A stretch of 64,000 nt of DNA from NCBI GenBank assembly GCA_009929175.1, contig SABC01000005.1, positions 1-64,000 of the forward strand. Direction: 5' to 3'. Of this stretch, positions 8,473 to 16,825 are shown piece by piece. The stretch comes from Bacteroidia bacterium. Lineage in GTDB: Bacteria > Bacteroidota > Bacteroidia > Bacteroidales > UBA932. The first letter of the stretch is position 1, and each line of letters starts with the position of its first letter. A program made the translations under genes and the position numbers. The notes beneath the pieces were generated by a model. It saw only the letters and a list, made by a program, of their open reading frames with translations. It searched no databases and was not told where the DNA came from.

Positions 8473-9672
8473 ATGTTAACACTTTCAAGAAAGGCCGACA
8501 AAATGCCTGCATCACCAATCAGGAAACTGGTTCCTTATGCAGAAGAGGCAAAAAAAAGAGGAGTAAAGGTTTACCACCTTAACATAGGACAACCTGACAT
8601 CGACTCACCCAAAGAGGCACTGGATGCAGTTCGCAACCTAAAAGAGACTTACATTCCTTACCCTCACTCAGCAGGAATAGAGAGTTACAGGAAAGGTCTT
8701 GCCAAATACTACCAAAACATTAACATAAACGTTAACGAGAACGAAATCAACATTACTACAGGTGGCAGCGAATCTCTCCAGATAGCACTTGCAGTTACCT
8801 GCAACCCTGAGGATGAGGTAATAGTTATTGAACCTTTTTACACCAACTACAACTCGTTTGCGGTCCAAAACGATATCGTGCTCAAGCCATTTTCCACCAA
8901 GATTGAAGATGGTTTCGCACTCCCTTCTGTGGATGAATTCCGCAAAGTGATTACCCCAAAGACTAAAGGTATTATCATATGCAATCCAGGCAATCCTACT
9001 GGAACCCTTTACACCAAAGAGTCCCTTATAGAACTGGGCAAAATCGCCAAGGAAAACAACCTGTACATCTATTCCGACGAAGTTTACAGGGAGTTCTGCT
9101 ATACCGATGAACCCCATTTTTCATGTATGCACCTGGAAGGGCTGGAGCAAAACGTTATCCTTCTTGATTCGGTATCCAAGAGGTACAGCATGTGTGGTGT
9201 GCGTATCGGAGCCATTGTTTCCAAAAACAAAGCTGTCATGAATGCTGTCCTGCGTTATGCCCAGGCAAGGCTTTGCTCCCCTGCCATAGGACAGATTGCC
9301 GCAGAGGGTGCCCTTCAAACTCCCCAATCCTATTTCGATGCTGTGAGGGAGGAGTACATCAACCGCAGGGATGTGATGATAGAGGCACTCAACAAAATGG
9401 AAGGAGTGTTGTCACCCATGCCTATGGGAGCGTTCTATACAATTGCAAGGCTGCCTGTTGACGACAGTGACAAATTTGCCCAATGGCTGCTTGAGGAGTT
9501 CCAATACGAAAACCAGACAGTCATGGTGGCCCCTGCTGCCGGTTTTTATGCCACTCCCGGCAAAGGTCGCGACGAAGTCAGGATCGCTTATGTCCTCAAA
9601 ATAGAAGATTTGAAAAACGCAATGAAATGCCTGGAGGTAGCTCTTAAGCAATATCCCGGAAGGACCATCTAG
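8473..9672 (+). CDS. Aspartate/aromatic aminotransferase family protein (class I, PLP)
   Basis: Fold-type I aminotransferase of 399 residues, resembling the bacterial AspB/AspC I-gamma group. Visible motifs are the N-terminal NIGQPDIDSP, a TTGGSESLQIAL cofactor loop, CNPGNPTGTLY, YSDEVYREF (PLP ring Asp) and the Schiff-base lysine in SVSKRYSMCGVRIG near residue 236. The likely reaction is aspartate plus 2-oxoglutarate, but related enzymes accept aromatic or branched substrates, so the substrate is open. It stands alone with an intrinsic terminator downstream. A second, different aminotransferase is encoded at 26.7 kb. Confidence 0.88.
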   Translation: MLTLSRKADKMPASPIRKLVPYAEEAKKRGVKVYHLNIGQPDIDSPKEALDAVRNLKETYIPYPHSAGIESYRKGLAKYYQNININVNENEINITTGGSESLQIALAVTCNPEDEVIVIEPFYTNYNSFAVQNDIVLKPFSTKIEDGFALPSVDEFRKVITPKTKGIIICNPGNPTGTLYTKESLIELGKIAKENNLYIYSDEVYREFCYTDEPHFSCMHLEGLEQNVILLDSVSKRYSMCGVRIGAIVSKNKAVMNAVLRYAQARLCSPAIGQIAAEGALQTPQSYFDAVREEYINRRDVMIEALNKMEGVLSPMPMGAFYTIARLPVDDSDKFAQWLLEEFQYENQTVMVAPAAGFYATPGKGRDEVRIAYVLKIEDLKNAMKCLEVALKQYPGRTI

Positions 9673-9706
9673 GCAACTGCTGTTTCCATTTCCAAACATT
9701 TGACTC

Positions 9707-9739
9707 AAGACCGGCTGTTAATTACAGTCGGTCTTTTTT
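9707..9739 (+). terminator. Intrinsic terminator after the aminotransferase
   Basis: AAGACCG-CTGT pairs with ACAG-CGGTCTT around a TAATT loop and is followed by a T run; one mismatched pair interrupts the stem. It lies 35 bp after the stop codon. Confidence 0.85.
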
Positions 9740-9769
9740 AAAACCCTGCAGCCATCGATTTCTTTTTGT

Positions 9770-9777
9770 TAAATTTG
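9770..9777 (+). promoter_or_regulatory. Promoter -7 box for nitrilase-family gene
   Basis: TAAATTTG matches TAnnTTTG, 15 bp before the ATG at 9793. The 19-bp-spaced TTTG is absent. Confidence 0.5.
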
Positions 9778-9792
9778 TAAAAACCAACCAAA

Positions 9793-10764
9793 ATGAAAAC
9801 AATAAAGATTACCACCGCTCAATTCGAAAACCGTTCAGGAGACAAAGGCTACAACCTTGCTGCCATTGAGAGGATTGCAGCCGAAGCTGCTGCAGAAGGT
9901 TCTGATATTGTGGCTTTCCATGAGTGTTCGGTTACCGGCTACACATTTGCAAAAGACCTTGATAAAAAGGATTTGTTAAAGATTGCTGAGTTCATACCCG
10001 GAGGTGAAAGCATAGAAAACCTTACCGAAATTGCAACAGAGTACAACATTGCAATATTGGCAGGTCTTTTTGAAAAGGACAAGGAAAACAACATTTACAA
10101 GGCCCACGTATGTGTGACATCCGATGGCCTTGTTGCCAAACACCGTAAACTGCACCCTTTTATCAACAACAACATTATTCCAGGCAACAGCTACACCGTT
10201 TTTGACCTTAATGGGTGGAGGTGTGGTATTCTGATCTGCTATGATAACAACATAATAGAGAATGTCAGGGCCACCAAGCTCCTTGGGGCTGATATCATTT
10301 TTATGCCCCACGTTACAATGTGTACCCCTTCGGACAGGCCCGGGGCTGGTTTTGCAGACCCAAAATTGTGGAGTAACCGGGAAAACGATCCAACCTCTTT
10401 AAGACAGGAGTTTGACGGGCCAAAAGGGAGGGAATGGCTTATGAAGTGGCTACCCTCAAGGGCTTACGACAACAGTATCTATGCAGTTTTCTCCAACCCG
10501 ATAGGAATGGACCACGACCAGCTGAAAAACGGATGTTCAATGATCCTGGACCCTTTTGGGGACATAATTGCCGAGTGCAGGAACCTTGGTGACGACTATG
10601 TTACTGCCACGATTACCCCGGACAAACTGACAAGGGCAGGTGGTTACCGCTACACCATGGCTCGCCGACCTGGTTTGTACGGTCAAATCATCTCTGCCGG
10701 TCACAATCCTGTCCAAAAGGTTGCATGGATGTCTCACCACGACGGTAAAGACCAGAAAGGGTAA
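9793..10764 (+). CDS. Carbon-nitrogen hydrolase (nitrilase superfamily)
   Basis: Cytoplasmic hydrolase of amides or nitriles with the Glu-Lys-Cys triad visible: Glu in AFHECSVTGY (about residue 43), Lys in KHRKLHP (about 117) and Cys in GILICYDN (about 153). The length of 323 residues is normal. The wide gap between the Cys and SRAYDN, containing a region rich in Pro, Asn and Asp, suggests a specific branch of the superfamily, but the substrate cannot be named. Its 3' end overlaps the convergent prephenate dehydratase gene by 77 bp, so both C-termini are encoded by the same DNA. Confidence 0.85.
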   Translation: MKTIKITTAQFENRSGDKGYNLAAIERIAAEAAAEGSDIVAFHECSVTGYTFAKDLDKKDLLKIAEFIPGGESIENLTEIATEYNIAILAGLFEKDKENNIYKAHVCVTSDGLVAKHRKLHPFINNNIIPGNSYTVFDLNGWRCGILICYDNNIIENVRATKLLGADIIFMPHVTMCTPSDRPGAGFADPKLWSNRENDPTSLRQEFDGPKGREWLMKWLPSRAYDNSIYAVFSNPIGMDHDQLKNGCSMILDPFGDIIAECRNLGDDYVTATITPDKLTRAGGYRYTMARRPGLYGQIISAGHNPVQKVAWMSHHDGKDQKG

Positions 10765-11584
10765 CGTTCCCGGTAGCTGCTACAACCTCATCAAGCGCTT
10801 GTTGACAAGCCAGCTTATCTTCGAAAACAAAATCTGCAAAAAACTTGTATTCCCACTCTTTACCCGGGAGTGGAAGGGATTGGATCATTGTCATGTTGAG
10901 GTTGTGTTTCGAAAATATGCTCAACACTTTGCACAACATACCAGGCTCATGCCTGAGGGTAAACGATAAAGATGCTTTGTTGTTTTGACCCTTTTTGGAA
11001 ATTGCGTGTTTTGTGTTGCCGGCTCTCTTTTCAATTACCAGAAACCTTGTAAAATTCCGCGGGTTGCTCTCTATCCCCTCCTGGATTATCTCAAGACCAT
11101 AGAGTTTTGCTGCCAGCTCTCCCGCAACTGCCGCAACACCGACAAGCTGGTTATCACGAATAGCTTTGGCAGAAAGTGCTGTATCTTCGCTTTCGGCAAT
11201 CGAGACACCTTTGCTTCTGAGTCTGCTCAAAAAAAGATGGCACTGCCTTAAGGCAATAGGATGTGACCTCACCTCCTTGACATCGTGAAGTGTGGTGCCC
11301 GGGAGGGCCATCAGGTTCTGTACAATCCTCAGATAATGCTCTCCGACTATCTGCATAGAGTACTCATTGAGCAGGAAGAAATTGTGTGATAGTATGCCGG
11401 CTACCGAATTTTCGGCGGCAACAACTCCGTAATCACACCCTCCATTGTCCAACAAAGCAAAAAGATCTTCGAAGGTCATACATGGAACGATATCTATTTT
11501 TTTATCCTTGAAATACTCCCTTGCAGCAGTATCATGGAAAGCTCCGGCAACTCCTTGTATCGCAACTTTGATAATATTTTTCAC
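10688..11584 (-). CDS. pheA: Prephenate dehydratase (with C-terminal ACT domain)
   Basis: Converts prephenate to phenylpyruvate for phenylalanine synthesis. Features are the N-terminal IQGVAGAFHDTAA (family GxxGsfs), AAENSVAGILSHN, a catalytic-loop SHPIALRQC, an ESNPRNFTRFLVI motif and a C-terminal ACT domain beginning SLSFTLRHEPGMLCKVLSIF with ESxP-like MIQSLPLPGKEWEY, which is the Phe-binding regulatory region. The track start at 11629 lies in the terminator hairpin of the preceding gene. The GTG at 11584 gives MKNIIKVAIQG, the normal family start, so GTG is chosen (298 residues). No chorismate mutase domain is fused. Confidence 0.9.
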   Translation of the reverse strand: MKNIIKVAIQGVAGAFHDTAAREYFKDKKIDIVPCMTFEDLFALLDNGGCDYGVVAAENSVAGILSHNFFLLNEYSMQIVGEHYLRIVQNLMALPGTTLHDVKEVRSHPIALRQCHLFLSRLRSKGVSIAESEDTALSAKAIRDNQLVGVAAVAGELAAKLYGLEIIQEGIESNPRNFTRFLVIEKRAGNTKHAISKKGQNNKASLSFTLRHEPGMLCKVLSIFSKHNLNMTMIQSLPLPGKEWEYKFFADFVFEDKLACQQALDEVVAATGNVTLSGLYRRGETSMQPFGQDCDRQR

Positions 11585-11602
11585 AATTTTGTGGGTTAAA
11601 TG

Positions 11603-11627
11603 AAAAAAGGGCCCCATAAAGGAGCCC
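11603..11627 (-). terminator. Intrinsic terminator after the M20 dipeptidase
   Basis: On the minus strand GGGCTCC-TTTAT-GGGGCCC is followed by TTTTTT. It ends the seven-gene minus-strand string, 34 bp after the dipeptidase stop. A -7 box for pheA directly abuts its upstream edge. Confidence 0.9.
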
Positions 11628-11634
11628 AAAGTTA
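11627..11634 (-). promoter_or_regulatory. Possible -7 box for pheA, abutting the terminator
   Basis: The minus strand reads TAACTTTG, an exact TAnnTTTG match, immediately before the terminator hairpin. Initiation a few bases downstream would start the transcript inside the 5' arm of the hairpin, so promoter-derived RNA would not fold it fully. There is no TTTG at 19 bp. Confidence 0.45.
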
Positions 11635-11660
11635 AGATTTAGTCTGAATACTTGACGCCC

Positions 11661-13016
11661 CTACTCGGTGTAATATCTATAAAACAATGCAATTGACTCA
11701 ATTCCATTGAAAAACTGGCTCAACAGGTAACTCTCGTTGGGAGAGTGTATAACATCCCTCTCCAGGCCAAATCCCATCAAAAGAGGATTGGCATTGAGTA
11801 TCTGCTGGAGATCGGCTAGTACAGGGATGCTGCCACCTCCACGGCTGGGGACAGGATCTATTCCGTACACCTCTCCTATGGCCCTTGCTGCCGATTTATA
11901 AACATTTGAAGATATGGGACATAAGAAACCCTGGCCACCATGGTGAGGTGTAACCTTTACTTTGACTCCTTTAGGTGCCAACGACAAGAAGTGCTCTTCG
12001 AAAAGTTTTGCAATTTTCTTGTTGTCCTGGTTTGGCACTATCCTCATAGAAATCTTGGCAAATGCTTTGGAAGGGAGAACCGTTTTTGCACCTTCGCCGG
12101 TATAACCTCCCCAAATCCCGTTCACATCGAGGCATGGACGTATTCCGGTCCTCTCCATGGTTGTGTAGCCCTCTTCTCCGGTAACTGAATCGACATCCAG
12201 GAATTTTTTGAATTCATCTTCGTCAAAAGGAGCCCTGCCTAGCATCTCCCGTTCTTCTTTGGTCAGTTCCACCACATCGTCGTAAAATCCTTTTATGGTA
12301 ATCCTTCCTTTATCGTCTATGAGTTTATCAATCATTCCTGCAAGGACATTAATCGGGTTAGCTATAGCACCACCGTAATGACCAGAGTGAAGGTCTTTAT
12401 TTGGTCCTGTCACCTCAACCTCCATATATGACAGACCTCTCATCCCTACATTAATTGATGGGATCTTTTCATCTATCATTGTGGTATCCGACACAAGGAT
12501 ATCATCGCAGGAAAGCATATCCTTGTTTGCAATAGCCCATTCGGGAAGGCTTGGCGAACCAATCTCCTCTTCTCCGTCTATTATGAACTTGACATTGCAA
12601 TTCAGCTGGCCTGTCCTGACCAGGTACTCAAATGCCTTTATATGCATAAAACCTTGGCCTTTGTCGTCATTGGCCCCTCGGGCATAAATCGCACCATCCC
12701 TGATCTGAGGTTCGAAAGGTGGTGTTGTCCACAGGTTGAGCGGGTCTGCCGGCTGGACATCGTAGTGGGCATAAACCAAGATTGTAGGTTTGTTCTTGTC
12801 GATGATTTTTTCGGCAAAAACAACAGGGTGTCCTTTGGTAGGGTAAACCTCTGCCCTGTCACAGCCAGCTGCCAAGAGAACCTCTGCATACTTTGCTGCA
12901 GCCTTCTCCATATCGGGTTTGTGTTGTGCCATGGAGCTAATCGAAGGAATCCTGAGCAGCTCGAATAATTCATTGAGGAAACGATCTTTGTTTTCCTGGA
13001 TATAATTCTTAATCAT
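11661..13016 (-). CDS. M20 family dipeptidase/metallopeptidase
   Basis: Zinc-dependent peptidase of the M20/M25/M40 family. HYDVQPAD (metal His and Asp), GANDDKGQG (bridging Asp), DGEEEIGS (catalytic Glu pair), LHSGHYGG in the lid domain and HSPNES at the C-terminal end (metal His) are all visible. The 451-residue length and these motifs fit the CNDP/DUG1-type dipeptidases found in Bacteroidetes, acting in the cytoplasm (no signal peptide). It is the last gene of the minus-strand run starting at the DUF4296 gene and is followed by a strong intrinsic terminator. Confidence 0.92.
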   Translation of the reverse strand: MIKNYIQENKDRFLNELFELLRIPSISSMAQHKPDMEKAAAKYAEVLLAAGCDRAEVYPTKGHPVVFAEKIIDKNKPTILVYAHYDVQPADPLNLWTTPPFEPQIRDGAIYARGANDDKGQGFMHIKAFEYLVRTGQLNCNVKFIIDGEEEIGSPSLPEWAIANKDMLSCDDILVSDTTMIDEKIPSINVGMRGLSYMEVEVTGPNKDLHSGHYGGAIANPINVLAGMIDKLIDDKGRITIKGFYDDVVELTKEEREMLGRAPFDEDEFKKFLDVDSVTGEEGYTTMERTGIRPCLDVNGIWGGYTGEGAKTVLPSKAFAKISMRIVPNQDNKKIAKLFEEHFLSLAPKGVKVKVTPHHGGQGFLCPISSNVYKSAARAIGEVYGIDPVPSRGGGSIPVLADLQQILNANPLLMGFGLERDVIHSPNESYLLSQFFNGIESIALFYRYYTE

Positions 13017-13031
13017 ACTAATATGTGTTTT

Positions 13032-13487
13032 TTATAATGTAAATCTGACTGTGAGTCCAAAATTGTCCGGTTTGAAACCGGCATTTGTAATGATCTGTAC
13101 TTTTGGGTTCCAGTCAAATGCAAGCACTACAGGTACGTTATGGAATTTGTATTCTATCCCTACCATTCCGTCTATAGCCATCAGAAAGCCGCTGTTGTCG
13201 CCAACGTATATACCGGCAGATGCTCCAGGTCCGGCGTACCAAGACAACCCGTCAACATCAATATTGAAATGGAATTGGTAGATCCCTGTCACTTTTAGTT
13301 TCATCTGGTCCTTTTCCAAAATATCCAGGTCCAGTATTCCCTCTATTGCCCTGTCCGGATTCATGAATTGTTTGTAACTGGCACCAATGCTTGAGCCAAT
13401 CCTCAGACCAATCGCCTTTGTGTAGTCCTGTGCAAACAATCCCCCTGCAAACAGGGAAATTAAAAATACAAGAAATGTCTTTTTCAT
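13032..13487 (-). CDS. Small secreted beta-barrel-like outer-membrane protein
   Basis: A 151-residue protein with a clear signal peptide (MKKTFLVFLISLFAGGLFAQ, cleavage after AQ). The mature part alternates short beta strands with Gly-rich turns (GLRIGSSIGASY, WYAGPGASAGIY) and ends in a strand finishing LTVRFTL with a C-terminal hydrophobic residue, as outer-membrane barrel proteins do. It resembles the small porin-like barrels often left as hypothetical in Bacteroidales. No specific function can be assigned. It sits between deoC (36 bp) and the dipeptidase gene (15 bp). Confidence 0.75.
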   Translation of the reverse strand: MKKTFLVFLISLFAGGLFAQDYTKAIGLRIGSSIGASYKQFMNPDRAIEGILDLDILEKDQMKLKVTGIYQFHFNIDVDGLSWYAGPGASAGIYVGDNSGFLMAIDGMVGIEYKFHNVPVVLAFDWNPKVQIITNAGFKPDNFGLTVRFTL

Positions 13488-13523
13488 AAAATAATCTATT
13501 TAAATTACTAATTTTAAATGCTT

Positions 13524-14360
13524 TTAGAAATAATTAACATCGTGCTCCTCCAACTTTGAAAGCAGGTTGTTGGCAAGCCTGCTGGCTCCTATCCTAAATA
13601 GCATACTATTTAACCACTGATCACCCAAAATTGTTTGGACTATTGAATAATAAAGTACTGCATCTTCGGGGGAGACTATGCCTCCGGCTGGTTTAAAACC
13701 AACTTTCTTCCCGCTTTTTTTGTGGAAATCGGCAATGGCAGTACACATGGCAATGGCAGCTTCGGGTGTTGCTGCCGGTTCAGTTTTGCCGGTAGAGGTC
13801 TTGATAAAATCGGCACCATGTTCCATAGCCAACATAGAGGCGTTGTAGATCATTTGCTCATCACCGATTGAACCGCTTTCCAGGATGACCTTTAGGTGTG
13901 AATCGCCTATTGCCCCTTTTATCCGGGCTATCTCTTTCCCTGCTCCGTCCAGGTCGCCCTCTAGGAATTTACCAAGCGACAAGACAATATCCACTTCGTC
14001 AGCGCCTTGGGCGGCGGCCATTTCGCATTCGGCCACTTTGATGGATGTAAAGCTCTGAGAACTTGGGAACACCCCCGCAACTACAGCGATTTTCACCTCT
14101 GTATCCTTCAAATGCTCTTTTACTACCGAAGCAAAGTTCGGAAAGACACAAATTGCAGCCACTTGAGGCCTTCCGGGGAATTCGGCTTTAAAACGATTGA
14201 CCTTGTTTGTCATCTTGACTATTTTCGAAATAGTGTCGGTGGTGTTTAGTGAAGTGAGGTCTATCATTGAGAGGGCTTTTGCATATACACCTGCATTCAT
14301 GTTGCTCTTTGCAACATTGGTGGCAACCCTTAGGTTATCTTTAATATTAATCTTTGTCAT
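13524..14360 (-). CDS. deoC: Deoxyribose-phosphate aldolase
   Basis: Class I aldolase cleaving 2-deoxyribose-5-phosphate to glyceraldehyde-3-phosphate and acetaldehyde, in deoxynucleoside salvage. Recognisable segments are AAICVFPNF, VAVVAGVFPSSQ-type region, ADEVDIVLSLG, LKVILESGSIGDEQ (catalytic Lys region), DFIKTSTGK (Schiff-base Lys, about residue 190) and GFKPAGGI. The track start at 14411 would run through the dtd gene; the ATG at 14360 (MTKINIKDN) overlaps the dtd stop by one base (TAATG) and is chosen, giving 278 residues. Confidence 0.93.
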   Translation of the reverse strand: MTKINIKDNLRVATNVAKSNMNAGVYAKALSMIDLTSLNTTDTISKIVKMTNKVNRFKAEFPGRPQVAAICVFPNFASVVKEHLKDTEVKIAVVAGVFPSSQSFTSIKVAECEMAAAQGADEVDIVLSLGKFLEGDLDGAGKEIARIKGAIGDSHLKVILESGSIGDEQMIYNASMLAMEHGADFIKTSTGKTEPAATPEAAIAMCTAIADFHKKSGKKVGFKPAGGIVSPEDAVLYYSIVQTILGDQWLNSMLFRIGASRLANNLLSKLEEHDVNYF

Positions 14361-14836
14361 TATTGTTGTATTTCTTTTTTTACTCCAAGATTTTCCATTG
14401 TATCTATCCATATTGTAACAGGTCCGTCGTTCAACAGGGAGACCTTCATGTCTGCACCAAAAACCCCGGCAGGTACTCTTCTTCCCAATGAGAATTCTAG
14501 TGATTGGTGGAACTGGTTGTAAAGGGGAATTGCAACAGACGGAGGTGCCGCTTTGATATAAGAAGGTCGGTTTCCTTTTTTTGTGGAGGCATGAAGTGTG
14601 AACTGGCTAACTAAAAGCAACTCCCCTCCCGTTTCCAGCAACGACTTGTTCATCACCCCGTTTTCGTCGTCAAAAATCCGGAGGTTCAATATCTTTTTGA
14701 CAGCATAATCCAAATGTTGCCGGGAATCGGCCTCCTCAAAGCCGGCCAACACAAGCAACCCAACTCCTATCGAACCGGTCAGCACCCCGTCCGAGACCAC
14801 GGAAGCTTCCTTTACCCGTTGAATCAACACTCTCAT
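14360..14836 (-). CDS. dtd: D-aminoacyl-tRNA deacylase
   Basis: Removes D-amino acids (and glycine from tRNA-Ala) mischarged on tRNA. The 158-residue protein begins MRVLIQRVKEASV, has the catalytic SQFTLHA motif (about residue 79) and ends with NDGPVTIWID, the DTD-specific Gly-cisPro motif neighbourhood. It is coupled to deoC by a TAATG overlap and lies 10 bp after the radical SAM gene. Confidence 0.95.
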   Translation of the reverse strand: MRVLIQRVKEASVVSDGVLTGSIGVGLLVLAGFEEADSRQHLDYAVKKILNLRIFDDENGVMNKSLLETGGELLLVSQFTLHASTKKGNRPSYIKAAPPSVAIPLYNQFHQSLEFSLGRRVPAGVFGADMKVSLLNDGPVTIWIDTMENLGVKKEIQQ

Positions 14837-14846
14837 CTCTTTCTAT

Positions 14847-15620
14847 TTATCCACTTACCGAAACCTTGTATCCCTGCGCCCTTAAAGGTGCGGCAATCTC
14901 TTCCATTTGGGATACGGAAACCTTTTGCAAGCTCTTGAGAGGAGTCTCCCTGTCAATTGTGTATATCATGATTTCCCTCGGATAGATACGTCCCACAAGC
15001 TTGTACCAGGCCTCAACCTCCTCCGTGGTAGTGTTGTCAATTATTCCATCCGGAGATTCTCCACGGAGGAACATTGTCTGCAAAACAAATTTACCTTTGA
15101 AAGGGGCAAGCATAGCAACCATGTTTTCTACAGAATAGTTGAACATTGGCCTGTCGATTGCGTACACTGTACCGTCAAGCGCCGAATCAATTTTGATGAT
15201 TGCATTGTCTACTTTAAGCAGAGCCTCAGCAACATCCTTTACACCAATCCTGGATCCGTTGGTCAACACAGAGACCTTGGCTTGCGGCGCAAATTTTTCC
15301 CTTAACTCTAGTGTTTTAACGATTATTTTGGAAAACTCCGGGTGCAGCGTAGGCTCTCCGTTTCCCGAAAAAGTAATTGTATCAATATTTCCAATACTTG
15401 GATCATGGTTTTTAAATTTGGCTTCCATGGCATTTGCAACCTCCTCCCGGGTCGGCAAGCAGAGATCCCCTTTTCCATCTTTATTGAAACCGCATTCACA
15501 GTAAATACAGTCGAAGTTGCACCATTTTCCGTGCAGAGGCAGTAAATTTACTCCCAGAGAAACACCCAGCCGCCGGCTTTTGATGGGTCCAAATACAATT
15601 TCGTTGAATAAAATAGTCAT
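14847..15620 (-). CDS. Radical SAM protein (COG0731-like)
   Basis: A 257-residue radical SAM enzyme with the 4Fe-4S ligands in CNFDCIYCEC near residue 34 and the usual downstream TFSGNGEPTLHPEF (SAM-binding GGE-like), SVLTNGSR and IIKIDSALDG segments. The N-terminus FGPIKSRRLGVSLGVNLLP is characteristic of the COG0731-related single-domain proteins. No SPASM or other accessory domain is present and the substrate is unknown. Its position upstream of dtd and deoC, with a 10 bp gap, indicates co-transcription rather than a shared pathway. Confidence 0.85.
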   Translation of the reverse strand: MTILFNEIVFGPIKSRRLGVSLGVNLLPLHGKWCNFDCIYCECGFNKDGKGDLCLPTREEVANAMEAKFKNHDPSIGNIDTITFSGNGEPTLHPEFSKIIVKTLELREKFAPQAKVSVLTNGSRIGVKDVAEALLKVDNAIIKIDSALDGTVYAIDRPMFNYSVENMVAMLAPFKGKFVLQTMFLRGESPDGIIDNTTTEEVEAWYKLVGRIYPREIMIYTIDRETPLKSLQKVSVSQMEEIAAPLRAQGYKVSVSG

Positions 15621-15637
15621 TTCCTTGAATAATTTGG

Positions 15638-16825
15638 TTAAACCAGCCTCACCGTCTTGCTTTTGGTTGTAAGCTGCATTTTTTTCCAGTCAATATCGCT
15701 TATAAGTACAATCCCCGGTTTTTTCCCGGGTTCTATGGATCCCAGGTTGCTCTCCTTGCCCAGGAATCTTGCTCCGTTGATAGTAGCCCATTCGATTATC
15801 TGTTCGAGAGGTATCGAGGGATAGTAGTCGTGGAGGCATTTGATCTCTGCAGCCATTGAAAGCAGATCGTTGGACGAAAGGGAATCTGTACCCAATGTTA
15901 TCACAGCTCCCTCTTCCATCATCATGGCCAATGGAGGCAGTGACTTATGAATAAACAAGTTGGAAAGAGGGCAAATTGCCCAGTACAAATTTTTGACAAG
16001 ATTGATTGCCTCCTTCACACTCTCCCTGGTGGCAGAAGTATTGTGAACAAGTAAAATTCTTTGATCCCCTACCTGTCCGGCATTTTTGAGCCTTTCCAGA
16101 AAGTAGAACAGTGAAGGCTTCCCGGTTATGGGCGGAGTGCTCAATGAGCGGCTGCGATACTCCTCTGCAAGAGGCCCTTGTCCTGAGATCAAAAGCTCCT
16201 CCTCCTCCCAACTCTCCTGATTGTGGTATGAGAGCCATCCTGCACTCAGGGCATGCGCCGAAACCTCTTCCAGCAACTTGGGGCTCATTGTATAACAAGA
16301 GTGCGGGGTAGGAGCAGCATCAATCCCTGCAATGGTTGCTTTGGCATTGAGTTCAACCACTCCTTCCACAATGGAGCTGGCAGAGTCTGGTTCGGTTCCA
16401 AACACCTCAAGGAAAGTCCTTGTATACATTTTGGAATTAGCCTTGGCAATAAAGCTCTCTTCACAATTACTGATATCGGCCATTGCAGAAACACCCGATT
16501 CGTAAAGCTGGTCCATCTGCTGTGACAATGCATGGATCCTCTCCTCTTTTGGGGAGCTCTCCCTGAGACTGTTTATCTGCCTGATGAAGCCAGCCATACC
16601 CGACCCTTTGCAGAACCTGCCCTTTAGATGGGAAAGTTCTATGTGGCAATGGGAGTTTACAAACCCGGGGACCAACAATCCGTCGTAAAACTCAGTACTC
16701 TCCTCCTCGTGCTCCATTTGCCTTACCTCGAGGACAGTTCCGTCATCGTCTAGTACTACCAGCCCTTTTTTCAAAGGTTTCCCGCAATTTGAGGGTATTA
16801 TGCAGTGTGCGGCGATCTTTCTCAT
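15638..16825 (-). CDS. Amidohydrolase, possible aminofutalosine deaminase-like
   Basis: A 395-residue metal-dependent hydrolase: N-terminal composite beta sandwich, then VPGFVNSHCHIELSHL (HxH metal motif, about residue 58), TPHSCYTMS, SYHNQES, LVHNTSAT and TLGTDSLSSND (metal Asp, about 319). The VNSHCHIELS, VHN, CPLSN and GTDSLSSN pattern resembles aminofutalosine deaminases, and MqnE is encoded elsewhere in this window, so a menaquinone role is plausible. Other TatD/SsnA-type deaminase functions are not excluded. Its start overlaps the DUF4296 gene by 83 bp in another frame. Confidence 0.75.
   Translation of the reverse strand: MRKIAAHCIIPSNCGKPLKKGLVVLDDDGTVLEVRQMEHEEESTEFYDGLLVPGFVNSHCHIELSHLKGRFCKGSGMAGFIRQINSLRESSPKEERIHALSQQMDQLYESGVSAMADISNCEESFIAKANSKMYTRTFLEVFGTEPDSASSIVEGVVELNAKATIAGIDAAPTPHSCYTMSPKLLEEVSAHALSAGWLSYHNQESWEEEELLISGQGPLAEEYRSRSLSTPPITGKPSLFYFLERLKNAGQVGDQRILLVHNTSATRESVKEAINLVKNLYWAICPLSNLFIHKSLPPLAMMMEEGAVITLGTDSLSSNDLLSMAAEIKCLHDYYPSIPLEQIIEWATINGARFLGKESNLGSIEPGKKPGIVLISDIDWKKMQLTTKSKTVRLV

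Noticed and set aside
11585-11629. Phe-containing leader peptide (MGSFMGPFFHL) ahead of pheA as an attenuator
   Set aside because: The ATG is inside the terminator hairpin, and the peptide is in frame and continuous with pheA rather than a separate ORF; the Phe codons come from the T run.
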